Virus record (IMG/VR): IMGVR_UViG_3300043411_001497
Location: 1 to 29,629 of that record
Direction: 5' to 3' (one strand)
Length of the DNA stretch: 29,629 nucleotides
DNA from: a virus
Shown: positions 1-6,833 of the stretch, in pieces
Position numbering within the stretch: position 1 is the first letter of the stretch
Layout of the letters: each line of letters starts with the position of its first letter
Notes under the pieces: generated by a model
The model's database searches: none
Seen by the model: the letters and a program-made list of their open reading frames with translations, nothing else
What the model was told of the DNA's origin: nothing
Made by a program: the position numbers and the translations under genes

Positions 1-6
1 CGTCAT
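1..6 (-). CDS. 5' end of a gene leaving the window
   Basis: Only the first two codons (ATG ACG) lie inside the window. The start is inferred from the leader at 7-25 (plus strand), which reads ACGAAAGACGACCCTC before the ATG on the minus strand. This is almost the same leader as the one in front of the gene starting at 24523. No product can be assigned. Confidence 0.4.
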
Positions 7-63
7 GAGGGTCGTCTTTCGTTCAGTTCTTAAGTTTCGCTTAATAGCTGCGCATTTCGTTCA
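7..63 (-). promoter_or_regulatory. leader with two TGAACGAA motifs
   Basis: Read on the minus strand, the stop codon of the upstream 44-aa gene begins TGAACGAA and runs directly into an ATG. That ATG opens a four-codon mini-ORF (M-R-S-Y-stop, 41-55). A second TGAACGAAAGACG follows just before the ATG at 4-6. The motif is the intercistronic signal seen repeatedly at 24.3-26.5 kb. The mini-ORF could be a leader peptide or chance. Confidence 0.4.
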
Positions 64-195
64 GTTGACCACCGGCACTTCCCTGCGTCGCGCCTCCGCA
101 TAGTATTTCTTCATGCGGCGGTTATTTTTAGAAAGCTGCTTGAGACGGCTTGTGCGCTTTGGGCGTTCCAGTGGGACGGTGTAGTTTGGGTTCAT
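61..195 (-). CDS. small basic protein, 44 aa
   Basis: The 44-codon frame begins MNPNYTVPLERPKR and is strongly basic, with many Arg and Lys residues, and ends EVPVVN. Its ATG overlaps the stop of the upstream DUF7352-like gene as ATGA at 192-195, the coupling arrangement used throughout this block. The size and charge fit a nucleic-acid-binding phage accessory protein, but no family is recognised. The stop codon at 61-63 is the TGA of a TGAACGAA motif. Confidence comes from the junction geometry and the charge bias, not from homology. Confidence 0.55.
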   Translation of the reverse strand: MNPNYTVPLERPKRTSRLKQLSKNNRRMKKYYAEARRREVPVVN

Positions 196-473
196 ACAAA
201 AATATGCCAGACAAATGGGGATTGGACAAACGTGCCAACGTGGGTGCGCCCAAAGAAGGAATCATCCATTGGCTGTCCGGTTCCCACCAAGATAAACTTG
301 GTCATGATGAGCGGCGTCTTGGGGTCGATTAGTGCCCACACGCAAGGAGTTCCATTTGAGTCCAGTCCTGCTTTAATAAATTTACGGCTCTCGGGGACCA
401 AGTGCGCATAAACAGACGATCCAAATTCGGTTTCGTGTTTCGCGATGATTGGGTATTTGTAAATAGTTGTCAT
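192..473 (-). CDS. DUF7352-like phage protein
   Basis: The 93-residue product has the layout of a small conserved phage family: an N-terminal TIYKYPI strand, a central PCVWALIDP segment, then FILVGTGQPMDD and a C-terminal TFVQSPFVWHIFV. In the DUF7352-type proteins I recall, the same blocks occur in the same order (CLWALVDP, GTGHP, GTF, WHVF). No catalytic residues are apparent and the function is unknown. The gene lies directly downstream of the DUF2800 nuclease and overlaps it by ATGA at 470-473, so it is probably co-translated with the recombination module. The family assignment is from memory of the motif pattern. Confidence 0.75.
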   Translation of the reverse strand: MTTIYKYPIIAKHETEFGSSVYAHLVPESRKFIKAGLDSNGTPCVWALIDPKTPLIMTKFILVGTGQPMDDSFFGRTHVGTFVQSPFVWHIFV

Positions 474-1627
474 AGGAATTGCATTACGACTCGCTCGCCT
501 TGGGTGACATGCGAGCGCACCTTGGCATCGAATACTGTTTCACTGGTGATAGCAGCCTTTCCGGTCTTCGGGATATTCATATGCTCCGCAATCCCGTCGC
601 GAATCCTCGTCATCGACCAATCCGCCGCCATTGCCAGCTTATCCTCCGGCAGCAGCTCGTGCAGCGTGGCCCAGAGCCCAGCAGGGTCGGTGACTTCGTA
701 CGCGCCCTTCTGCACCTTCTGCGTCACCTGAGTCCCATCACTGGCAACAATCGCCCCCATGGCCTTGATACGCTCCTTGGCGTATTCCTTCGCATCCTTC
801 AGCGGACGGTCGATAACCTTCCCGGCCACGAGCCAATCAGCCAGCGTGGTATCGTCCGGCTGGCGCTTGATGGCGGAAATATGTTCGTCGGTCAGGGTCA
901 TTTTCATAAGTTCACGTTCTGCGATTACGGCGGGGCACTGCCTCGCTACAGGGCACCAGTTGCACTGCTTGCGGCCTGAGTTCAATGAGCGCGGATTATC
1001 CAGCGATACGCCCATGCGAGCATCCAGCGACGGCGCTGCGTTGCTGAGCCGAGAGCCCGCCAGCACCGACGTGGACACCCGCTGAAATCCATCGTCTTCC
1101 GAGACGAGCGGCTGACATATTTCAAACTCCACCTCCTCCACGCTCGGCCACTCATGCTTGATGAGCGTTTCGTAGGAGAGCACCTGTTCATTCTCGTCAG
1201 CCGGGTCCACGGGGTCGCGGCCTGTCTTCCAGTCGATGCCCTTCGCCTGCCTTCCGTTTGGGCTGAATGCCACGATGTCGGCGTGGCCCTTGTTCGTCCA
1301 GCGACCGTAGGCGTGTTCCATCTCCACTTCGACCATGATGGACCAGTCCGCAGGGATGGTTTCTAGGACGTGGCGCACGGCCCAGTCCACGAGCCATGCG
1401 GTAAACGGATTCGGCTTGTACGTGGGCGGGACGTTGGCAGGCGGCAGTCCACCCTCTGGCGGAATCGCACCGTGCAGGCGGATGAGGCGGTCGGCTATTT
1501 GATGATGTACCCAGGTGCCCTCGTGCCCCTCATCTCCGTTGCGCGGGTCCACCAGCAACTCTAGGCCGATGCTGGCAGGGCATGATAGGGCGCGGTCCAT
1601 TGATGAACTCCGGATCAACAGGGTCAT
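470..1627 (-). CDS. DUF2800 Cas4/RecB-type PD-(D/E)XK nuclease
   Basis: This 385-residue protein carries the signature of phage DUF2800 nucleases. It has an N-terminal SCPAS (Cys16), G-x-AD at 114-117 (GHADIVAF), the catalytic D-x-K at 132-134 (GIDWKTG), and the Q-x3-Y motif at 148-152. A C-terminal cluster has Cys222, Cys225 and Cys231. The four cysteines are placed as in Cas4/AddB proteins that hold a 4Fe-4S cluster. Family knowledge suggests single-strand or end-processing nuclease activity beside an annealing protein, and RecT is indeed encoded upstream at 3188-4357. The start ATG at 1627 overlaps the preceding stop as ATGA. The protein appears full length and intact. Confidence 0.88.
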   Translation of the reverse strand: MTLLIRSSSMDRALSCPASIGLELLVDPRNGDEGHEGTWVHHQIADRLIRLHGAIPPEGGLPPANVPPTYKPNPFTAWLVDWAVRHVLETIPADWSIMVEVEMEHAYGRWTNKGHADIVAFSPNGRQAKGIDWKTGRDPVDPADENEQVLSYETLIKHEWPSVEEVEFEICQPLVSEDDGFQRVSTSVLAGSRLSNAAPSLDARMGVSLDNPRSLNSGRKQCNWCPVARQCPAVIAERELMKMTLTDEHISAIKRQPDDTTLADWLVAGKVIDRPLKDAKEYAKERIKAMGAIVASDGTQVTQKVQKGAYEVTDPAGLWATLHELLPEDKLAMAADWSMTRIRDGIAEHMNIPKTGKAAITSETVFDAKVRSHVTQGERVVMQFL

Positions 1628-1857
1628 GATGTGGTGCGTGCCTCAAACAGCTTCGCATCAGGCCCGCATGCGCCGCCTACAGCGCGCCGCACATGACACT
1701 GCTGAAGCGTTGGTGAGACAATGTTTCCAGAAACAGGATCGTACTCGATTGGAGGCAACTCGCACCACCAGTGCAGTGCACGCCCATTCGGCCACCCCGG
1801 AGGAGGCGTTGACTTCTTTCCAAGGTCGCAGTGTTTGCAGTCGCGGCAGAAGATCAT
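1624..1857 (-). CDS. small Cys-rich (zinc-ribbon-like) protein
   Basis: The start at 1857 is preferred over an in-frame ATG at 1881 because it overlaps the upstream stop as ATGA and has GGAGG four bases upstream. The 77-residue product begins MIFCRDCKHCDLGKK and contains further cysteines in WWCELPP, QQCHVRR and GGACGPD. The paired Cys spacing suggests a metal-binding knuckle. It lies inside the recombination module, between the nuclease and a conserved phage protein. The molecular role is unknown; DNA or RNA binding is only an inference. Confidence 0.65.
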   Translation of the reverse strand: MIFCRDCKHCDLGKKSTPPPGWPNGRALHWWCELPPIEYDPVSGNIVSPTLQQCHVRRAVGGACGPDAKLFEARTTS

Positions 1858-2198
1858 ATCGCCTCCGTCAGAATCCGCCACGAACTGAGCATGTTGCCGT
1901 TGAACTCAACCTCCACGGGAGTGCCGCGCAATTCAGCGACCGTGGTCTTTCCCGCTTCCTTCAGCAGCTTGCCGATAAGCGCCATAGTATCCGAGTAGCC
2001 GTTGAGGCGGTCAGATTCGGTCCACTTCGTGCTCTCGGTGCGCTCAATGTCAGGACCCCAGAAGCCCTTGAAATCATTCACGCACCACGAGCCCTTTGTG
2101 CTTTCCAGCTTCACCGAGAGTCCGAGCATGACGCCTTGGTAGCCGCCTAGACCAACTGAGATTTCGCTAATTTTACCGATCCGTTTCTCGAAGTTCAT
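1854..2198 (-). CDS. conserved phage protein of the recombination module
   Basis: The 114-residue product resembles a widespread phage protein of unknown function. It begins MNFEKRIGKIS, continues with GLGGYQGVMLGLSVKL and NDFKGFWGP, and ends with a PVEVEFNGNMLSSWRIL block. The KIS-x-GLGGYQ and SWRILTE elements are the parts I recognise as conserved. The ATG at 2198 is chosen over one at 2246, which would lie inside the upstream coding sequence; it sits just after that gene's TGA at 2200-2202. The neighbouring nuclease and RecT genes suggest a part in recombination or replication, but no motif shows it. Confidence 0.7.
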   Translation of the reverse strand: MNFEKRIGKISEISVGLGGYQGVMLGLSVKLESTKGSWCVNDFKGFWGPDIERTESTKWTESDRLNGYSDTMALIGKLLKEAGKTTVAELRGTPVEVEFNGNMLSSWRILTEAI

Positions 2199-2199
2199 A

Positions 2200-3003
2200 T
2201 CAAAACACCGCCCTTCCGCTAGACATAGGTTGTTTGTCGATTTCAAACGTCACGCCGGGAACTTCCGGAATGGCGTCGTTTTCTTTCCAGCCGACCGTGT
2301 AGAGCTGGCGCAGCTTGGTCATGTCGGCGGTGCGGATGACGAACGGCTCCGGCAACTTCGCAACGTCCACGTCTTTGATGCGCAGCTTCACCGACCACCG
2401 TTCGCCAATCACCTTTACCACTGGAGCCGGTGCCGTAACCTTAACCCGCTCCAGCGCCAGCTCCGTCTCGGTCTTCTGCGGTCCGTACTCGATGGTGCCG
2501 GGCGGGTCGTCGTCTATCACGAGCATGTCCGCCTGAACCGCAGCCGCAGCGTCGGCCAGTTCCTTCGCCTTTCGGTCGCGCTCTGCCTGCTCGGCCTTGG
2601 CCTGCTTTTCGAGGCGGGCGATTTCCGCTCGGCGCGCCGCTTCCTCCGCCGCTACCCGCTCCCGTTCCGCAGTATCAAAGTCCGTCCGCTTGCGCTTGAT
2701 GAGCGCCTTGGCGTCTTCGATACGCTTCGAGGGGGCTCGGGCCGCGTCGTCGATCTGCCGGCCTATGGCGAGGTACGGAGCCTTCAGGTCGGTGCGGACC
2801 TTCTCAAGCTGACTGCCGGCCGAGGTGAGCCGCTGGAGGATGTTCGCTGCCGCCTGCGCAGACTGGCTATCCGTGATGGCGATGTGCGCCACCTCGCGCT
2901 CGACCTGACTCAGCGTGTTCAGAAACCCTGGACTGCATAGGACCAGCGGGGCTGGGGGAAGCGTCGGCGTGAGGGTGATCGATTGGGATATGGCGTCGCT
3001 CAT
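2200..3003 (-). CDS. coiled-coil phage protein of the recombination module
   Basis: The 267-residue protein has a Pro-rich N-terminus, a helical region, then a long Lys/Glu/Ala/Arg-rich coiled coil at about residues 85-155. A compact C-terminal domain contains GERWSVKLRIKDVDVAKLPEP-type sequence. The layout resembles phage proteins sitting beside RecT or Bet (DUF1351-like), but I cannot confirm the family. The start ATG at 3003 overlaps the preceding stop as ATGA. It may hold recombination proteins together or bind DNA; that is inference from position and coiled coil only. Confidence 0.7.
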   Translation of the reverse strand: MSDAISQSITLTPTLPPAPLVLCSPGFLNTLSQVEREVAHIAITDSQSAQAAANILQRLTSAGSQLEKVRTDLKAPYLAIGRQIDDAARAPSKRIEDAKALIKRKRTDFDTAERERVAAEEAARRAEIARLEKQAKAEQAERDRKAKELADAAAAVQADMLVIDDDPPGTIEYGPQKTETELALERVKVTAPAPVVKVIGERWSVKLRIKDVDVAKLPEPFVIRTADMTKLRQLYTVGWKENDAIPEVPGVTFEIDKQPMSSGRAVF

Positions 3004-3191
3004 TTGGATGCCTCCCGTGCGGCGAGCATGGCGTCGGCTATTTGATAGGCTTCTTTGCAGAACTGAGAGATTGGTCCTGCCGTGCAGGGACAGGCGTACA
3101 GGCCAGCCACGACATGCCCCGCGAACCAGTCGCGCAGGGTCATGTCGGCGCAGTGCGGATTATCCGCCTTCTTCTCGGTGCTATCACTCAC
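3000..3191 (-). CDS. small MTLRDWFA-type phage protein
   Basis: This is a 63-residue protein with a GTG start that overlaps the RecT stop as GTGA (3188-3191). Its core MTLRDWFAGHVVAGLYA, followed by a helical AYQIADAMLAARE tail, is a pattern common in short phage proteins of unknown function. A related copy (MTLRQWYAGLALQGLLA) is encoded at 23434-23631, so the window holds two members of the family. The gene is translationally coupled to RecT and precedes the coiled-coil gene. No catalytic motif is visible. Confidence 0.75.
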   Translation of the reverse strand: MSDSTEKKADNPHCADMTLRDWFAGHVVAGLYACPCTAGPISQFCKEAYQIADAMLAAREASK

Positions 3192-4357
3192 TCCACGTCC
3201 ATCGCCGGGTTCGCCGGAGACGCCTCGATGGCCTTCACTTCGTCAACGCGCACCAGCACCTTGCCACCGCTGGCGGGATTGGCCTTGCCGCGCAGTGAAA
3301 CCAGCACGGTTGCGCCGGGAGCCCACGGAACGTTCGGCGTGAGCTTGTCGGGGGCGCCGGAAGCGCCGCCGATGTGGAGCGCCGGCCCGATGTATTCGCC
3401 GCCTAGCGTGAGGCTGACCGATGGCGTCGGCGTGCCCTTAAAATTGACCATGAGCGTCGTGACCTCCTTCACCGTGCATTTGACCTGCACGGCCTCGCCG
3501 TCTTTCAGGAAGGCGCGGGCGGTAGGGGTGTTGGTGGGAGCGGGTTCGGCGGCGGGCGTCTCGGCAACCGGAGCAGGCTTCACGGGCTCGACCACCTTCG
3601 GCTCAACCTTCGCCGGCTCAACCTTCGGAGCGTCCGGCACGATTTCAGCCTCGATGGCGGCAGGCTTCGTGTCCGGCACCGTAGCCGCACCCTTCTTGGC
3701 ACGCGCAGGGGCGGCGGCACGCTGGACTTGGGGTTCGGCGGGCGCAGTAGCCTGCTCCGTAACCGTATCCGTGACGTTGACCATCTCGCCCAGCTTGTGC
3801 TCGTCGGAATCCATCGGGAGTCCGTGAATCACCATGCGACCCACCTGCTTCAAGGCGCGGATTTCGGCCATGTGGTGACGGCGCGTTGCCCAGTTCGGAT
3901 TTGACGAAACGATCCACTCGTTGACCCAGATGGTTTTCTTGAGGAGCCCCTTGGTCCGGTGGTTGATGTATCCGGTGCAAGTGTCATTCACCTGCTCGGG
4001 CGCGGCGTGGTACTCGGTCCAGAACGCCGGACCGCCATCCTTCTGCGCAACCACATCGGGGTGATTCGAGAGGAGCGTGAACACGCCATCCGGCCCGATC
4101 ATCACAGTCACGGAGCCATTACGGTCCGGGTACGGATACATTTGACCAGGAAGCAGCGGATTCAGCTTCAGCGCGTTGGCTACGCTGATGTACGTGGCGA
4201 GCTGCGCATCGGTGACTTCTTCAGGGCGCTTACCCTTGAAGCATTGAGCCTTGATCGTGTCGATCATGGCAGACCGCTCCATCCCGAGGAAAGAGCTGAG
4301 TTCGTCGCTGGCTTTGATGAGCGGGCGAGGCGTGGTAACGGCTAGTTGTTCAGACAT
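3188..4357 (-). CDS. RecT/Bet-family single-strand annealing protein with C-terminal extension
   Basis: Residues about 20-190 match the RecT/Bet annealing fold. Recognisable blocks are KAQCFKGKRPEEVTDAQL, then SVANALKLNPLLPGQMYPYP, then TVMIGPDGVFTLLSNHP, and a helical HHMAEIRALKQVGRM. Such proteins anneal complementary single strands during phage recombination and usually pair with a nuclease, here DUF2800. At 389 residues it is longer than typical Bet proteins of about 260. After an Ala/Pro/Glu/Lys linker (about 205-285) it has a separate beta-rich domain (about 285-385). There is no SD; the leader is A/C-rich. It is the first gene of its coupled cluster, and the preceding small membrane gene lies 25 bases away. 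Confidence 0.85.
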   Translation of the reverse strand: MSEQLAVTTPRPLIKASDELSSFLGMERSAMIDTIKAQCFKGKRPEEVTDAQLATYISVANALKLNPLLPGQMYPYPDRNGSVTVMIGPDGVFTLLSNHPDVVAQKDGGPAFWTEYHAAPEQVNDTCTGYINHRTKGLLKKTIWVNEWIVSSNPNWATRRHHMAEIRALKQVGRMVIHGLPMDSDEHKLGEMVNVTDTVTEQATAPAEPQVQRAAAPARAKKGAATVPDTKPAAIEAEIVPDAPKVEPAKVEPKVVEPVKPAPVAETPAAEPAPTNTPTARAFLKDGEAVQVKCTVKEVTTLMVNFKGTPTPSVSLTLGGEYIGPALHIGGASGAPDKLTPNVPWAPGATVLVSLRGKANPASGGKVLVRVDEVKAIEASPANPAMDVE

Positions 4358-4382
4358 ATATTTTGTGTGTTGGGAGTGAAAA

Positions 4383-4499
4383 TCAAATCATGCGTCCGAC
4401 CATGCGGACAATGTGGTAGAGGCCGTAGGCGGCGAAGTAGGCGGCAAAGCCGGCGCAGAGGACTACGACGGCGAAGATGCTAGCGAGCACGAATCTCAT
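4383..4499 (-). CDS. tiny membrane protein, 38 aa
   Basis: The product is 38 residues: a short N-terminal MRF, one hydrophobic helix (VLASIFAVVVLCAGFAAYFA) and a basic tail with VRMVGRM. It is almost entirely one membrane span, probably with the C-terminus in the cytoplasm because of its Arg residues. The ATG overlaps the stop of the 88-aa frame at 4496-4762 as ATGA. Small inner-membrane proteins of this size occur in phage early regions, with roles that vary. No family is recognised. Confidence 0.6.
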   Translation of the reverse strand: MRFVLASIFAVVVLCAGFAAYFAAYGLYHIVRMVGRMI

Positions 4500-4680
4500 T
4501 GTGCCATGCCAGACGCCGCTCCTCGGTTGCGGTTGCGTACCAGTCGGGCCACCACGGGACGGGACTGTGATTGCAGGTGGGGCCGTTGAGTGGGGCGATC
4601 ACGTTTTGGGAAAGGCATGCGGGACACAACGCAGCGGACCGCGCCGAATGCGTACCGGAGATCGTCGCTGTTGTTTGCAT
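4480..4680 (-). CDS. candidate Cys/Trp-rich small protein in an overlapping frame
   Basis: This 66-residue frame contains ALCPACLSQN, a further Cys in GPTCNHS, a Trp-rich PWWPDWYATA and a helical EERRLAWHNEI tail. It looks protein-like and could bind zinc. However, almost all of it overlaps the 88-residue frame at 4496-4762, whose junctions on both sides are ATGA. Both frames may be used, only one may be real, or a frameshift may join the N-terminal part of one to the C-terminal part of the other. The frame stops inside the next small membrane gene. Confidence 0.4.
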   Translation of the reverse strand: MQTTATISGTHSARSAALCPACLSQNVIAPLNGPTCNHSPVPWWPDWYATATEERRLAWHNEIRAR

Positions 4681-4762
4681 AGAAAGCACGCTGTCCAATC
4701 GTCAGCACCAACCTCGGCTGCTTCGGCGTGACCTTGGCGTAGATTCCGAAGCGGCGGGTCAT
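4496..4762 (-). CDS. hypothetical 88-aa protein
   Basis: The start overlaps the upstream stop as ATGA (4759-4762) and the stop overlaps the downstream start as ATGA (4496-4499), so the junctions are ideal for this genome. The N-terminal half (GIYAKVTPKQPRLVLTIGQRA) looks like folded beta-rich protein. The C-terminal half is Arg/Pro/Gln-rich and resembles a shadow of the other frame at 4480-4680. No function is recognised. The oddity is discussed as a finding. Confidence 0.55.
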   Translation of the reverse strand: MTRRFGIYAKVTPKQPRLVLTIGQRAFYANNSDDLRYAFGAVRCVVSRMPFPKRDRPTQRPHLQSQSRPVVARLVRNRNRGAASGMAQ

Positions 4763-4992
4763 GGTTGCTCCTGTTTGGGCAATGCCGCAATCCATGCAAT
4801 AGCCTCCTGAAGCGCGGCGATTGCCTCGGCCTTGGTGCAGCGTTTGTAGAAAAATCCGTCGCATCCTTCGCGGATGTCGATAAGGCCGCATTCTGCCAAC
4901 GTAATGCTGACGGTCCTGTTTAGGTCTTCATCAATCAGGTTGATACCCGGCGATTGCATTTCCTGCGATTGTTCAGCCTTCCAGTGCTTCAT
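4759..4992 (-). CDS. hypothetical acidic 77-aa protein
   Basis: The start at 4992 is chosen because it overlaps the upstream TGA as ATGA; a longer in-frame start at 5121 would lie deep inside that gene. The product has an N-terminal MKHWKAEQSQEM segment, a central LAECGLIDIREGCDGFFYKRC stretch with two Cys, and a helical C-terminus ending LPKQEQP. It is acidic, soluble and without membrane segments. No family is recognised. Confidence 0.6.
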   Translation of the reverse strand: MKHWKAEQSQEMQSPGINLIDEDLNRTVSITLAECGLIDIREGCDGFFYKRCTKAEAIAALQEAIAWIAALPKQEQP

Positions 4993-5300
4993 GACTTCCT
5001 CCGTTTCGGCAGGACGCCAAGGGCGGTGAGGGCTTCTGCGGCTATATTGCGCCAACCCTGCTGAGCAACACCGGGTAGCGACTTCCATTTGGTGTAGCTC
5101 TTTGAGAAAGTGCGCCCGCAAATCGCCGCGGCCACCACCTCAATCAACGCCGCCTCATCCGACACGTCGATGACGGCGACGGGGTGCGTTACGCACACCA
5201 ACTTGTTGTTAAAGCAAACTATGTCACCTTTGGGTATGGAGACAAAATGGGGATTAGCCCACATCCTGCGCGCCTTGGGTTTCTTGGGTTTCGTGCTCAT
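4989..5300 (-). CDS. hypothetical 103-aa protein
   Basis: This is one of the few genes here with an obvious SD: AAGAAGGA lies three bases before the ATG at 5300, and the start also overlaps the upstream TGA as ATGA. The N-terminus is basic (STKPKKPKARR). It is followed by a beta-rich core with PKGDIVCFNNKLVCVTHPVAVIDVSDE and a helical C-terminal half ending ALGVLPKRRKS. The product is probably soluble. No known domain is recognised. Confidence 0.65.
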   Translation of the reverse strand: MSTKPKKPKARRMWANPHFVSIPKGDIVCFNNKLVCVTHPVAVIDVSDEAALIEVVAAAICGRTFSKSYTKWKSLPGVAQQGWRNIAAEALTALGVLPKRRKS

Positions 5301-5617
5301 AAATCCTTCTTTCTAGCCGCGTCGATTGCGGCGCGGATGGTGTTTTCGTAGTTCTCGCAGTAGCCGCGAACAAGTGCCCACTTCTTGTCCTTGTTTGGCG
5401 CGGCAAACGGGTAGTGACCAAGCGACACGTCTCCGCCCCTCGTTTCCTGCTCCAACCAATCCAACCGCGCACCATCCTCCGTCTCCTTTGGCGCGTGGGC
5501 GGCGATGATGCGGGCGAGGGCTTCAGCCTTGGCCGCTTTTCCAGCACCATCACAGGTGAGTAAGATTTTCGCGTCCTTGGCATCAACGGCCCACTGCGGT
5601 ACGGGTGGTGTGGTCAT
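5297..5617 (-). CDS. hypothetical phage protein, RLDWLE type
   Basis: The start MTTPPVPQW at 5617 is chosen over a longer start at 5662 that would overlap the upstream membrane-protein gene. The 106-residue product has a helical middle (AKAEALARIIAAHA), then the phrase ARLDWLEQETRGG and a C-terminal NTIRAAIDAARKKDL. RLDWLE plus IRAAIDAA is a pattern I associate with common small phage proteins of unknown role. The stop overlaps the next start as ATGA. Confidence 0.7.
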   Translation of the reverse strand: MTTPPVPQWAVDAKDAKILLTCDGAGKAAKAEALARIIAAHAPKETEDGARLDWLEQETRGGDVSLGHYPFAAPNKDKKWALVRGYCENYENTIRAAIDAARKKDL

Positions 5618-5621
5618 GGGG

Positions 5622-5930
5622 TTAGTTATTACGCTCGCACATGCGCCAAACCTTGCGGACAAAACGGTATGTAGAAATTGCGGCTATGACAAAGAGGGCC
5701 ACCAAGAGGGCGGAAACGCATGTAAGGAAACCTAGCCCGATAGTGGGCAGATCGGCGGGTGCGTCCGTGGCTAGTCTTGAAATAAAGCCCACCACCCACA
5801 GCAGTGAAAACAGCAGCAGTCCAATGACGGCCACTCCGAGCACCAGTACGGCACACTCCAAGACCTGCCGCCACAGCCACGAGGCCAGCGTCTTTGCAAA
5901 GCACTTCAACTGCTTAGTAGTCGCACTCAC
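5622..5930 (-). CDS. two-span membrane protein
   Basis: The 102-residue protein starts with GTG at 5930, overlapping the upstream stop as GTGA. It has an amphipathic N-terminus, a first hydrophobic span (VLECAVLVLGVAVIGLLLFS and onward, about residues 23-50), a short hydrophilic loop (TDAPADLPT), and a second span (GFLTCVSALLVALFVIAAIS, about 68-88). A basic tail follows (RKVWRMCERNN). Both ends are probably cytoplasmic. No holin or other family is assigned; two short spans with a charged tail would fit a holin-like protein, but no lysis genes are nearby. Confidence 0.65.
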   Translation of the reverse strand: MSATTKQLKCFAKTLASWLWRQVLECAVLVLGVAVIGLLLFSLLWVVGFISRLATDAPADLPTIGLGFLTCVSALLVALFVIAAISTYRFVRKVWRMCERNN

Positions 5931-6475
5931 TTCTTCCCCTCCGTTGCGCGGTAGGCTTGAATCGCCTGATCTATTTTGATCAGCCAGTCTGGATAATCCG
6001 GCTTATAACCCGGCTCATAGTCGGGCGAACTGGCGGTCAGCTTGGCCCAATCAATGTAATCGGTGCGGCCGAGATGAACGAGCGTGCTGATATTCCGCAT
6101 CTGCCCATCCGCCGCCTCCACCCGTCGCCGCAACCGCTCAATCTCGCCGCGCAGGTCGGCCTCGCGTTCGCCGCTCATGCCGAGGAGTCGGGCTTGCTCT
6201 TGGGATTCGGTGCGCAGGAGGTTTCGCTCATCCTCGATCTTTACCGCCTCGGCCAGTGTTTCGGCGTTCTCGGAATCGCGTTGCTTCAAAAGCGTCTGCA
6301 ACAACTGCACTTCCTCCTTCGCGGCGGTCAGCTCGCGTTCGAGTTGGCGGGCGAAGTCGGCCGGAAACGCTAGCCCCTGCCTCTCCTCCCAGTCGCCATC
6401 GCTAATTTCAACCATGATAGGATAGGTAAATACCTGCTCAGTCGTCCTCGGCGTCGGTGTGTCGGGTGTGTTCAC
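5927..6475 (-). CDS. coiled-coil phage protein
   Basis: The 182-residue protein begins with GTG, with GGAG four bases upstream and a GTGA overlap with the preceding small gene. The N-terminus NTPDTPTPRTTEQV recalls the PRTD-type opening of many phage early proteins. The segment FPADFARQLERELTAAKEEV leads into a long coiled coil (about residues 45-125). The C-terminal part is Tyr/Pro/Asp-rich (YEPGYKPDYPDW). No enzymatic motif is visible. A shorter protein with a similar opening is encoded at 24767-25015. Confidence 0.7.
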   Translation of the reverse strand: MNTPDTPTPRTTEQVFTYPIMVEISDGDWEERQGLAFPADFARQLERELTAAKEEVQLLQTLLKQRDSENAETLAEAVKIEDERNLLRTESQEQARLLGMSGEREADLRGEIERLRRRVEAADGQMRNISTLVHLGRTDYIDWAKLTASSPDYEPGYKPDYPDWLIKIDQAIQAYRATEGKK

Positions 6476-6630
6476 TTCGCTCCACGCGCCTTACGGCCCG
6501 CCCCTCCGACACACCGACGGTTGACAACTTCCCACATTTTCGCACCCGTGGCGCGCATTTCCTTGCGGATGCCTGCCAGCGTGGTTTTCGGCAGTTCCAT
6601 GAACACGCCTTGTCGTAGTTTTCTGTTCAT
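6472..6630 (-). CDS. small basic protein, 52 aa
   Basis: The product begins MNRKLRQGVFMELPKTTLAG and ends in a basic CVGGAGRKARGAK tail. GAGGA lies eight bases before the ATG, a respectable SD. The stop overlaps the next GTG start as GTGA, which supports real coding. It is Lys/Arg-rich and without membrane segments, consistent with nucleic-acid binding, though nothing shows this directly. No family is recognised. Confidence 0.6.
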   Translation of the reverse strand: MNRKLRQGVFMELPKTTLAGIRKEMRATGAKMWEVVNRRCVGGAGRKARGAK

Positions 6631-6641
6631 ATAATATTCCT

Positions 6642-6833
6642 CTATGATTCCACTGTGCTCGTCAAGCTAGTATTTTCAGTTTCTTTGTTCCACCAGTAAA
6701 TGCCAGGTTGAGTCCTATTACTCCGCGCCTTCCGCTTCGCTGCCCCACGTCGGCCCAGCTCGGCGCAACAGCGGGAGTAATCCCAAGACGGATTCTTGCG
6801 CCTAACCTCTTCAACTTTCTGCGAGAAGGTCAT
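6642..6833 (-). CDS. small phage protein with SQKVEEVRRKNPSWDY core
   Basis: The start at 6833 is chosen over an upstream in-frame start at 6896 because the longer form would overlap the preceding gene much further. The 63-residue protein has a helical N-terminus, a central DYSRCCAELGRRGAAKRK and a polar tail. Proteins with this kind of RRxNPxWDYxRCCAELGRRG segment are familiar from phage early regions. It overlaps the upstream gene by 23 bases in another frame and lacks an SD. Function unknown. Confidence 0.6.
   Translation of the reverse strand: MTFSQKVEEVRRKNPSWDYSRCCAELGRRGAAKRKARSNRTQPGIYWWNKETENTSLTSTVES

Noticed and set aside
3042-3827. 261-residue rightward frame opposite RecT
   Set aside because: It is antisense to the RecT gene, is rich in Ser, Thr, Gly and Ala as expected of a shadow, and has no motif.
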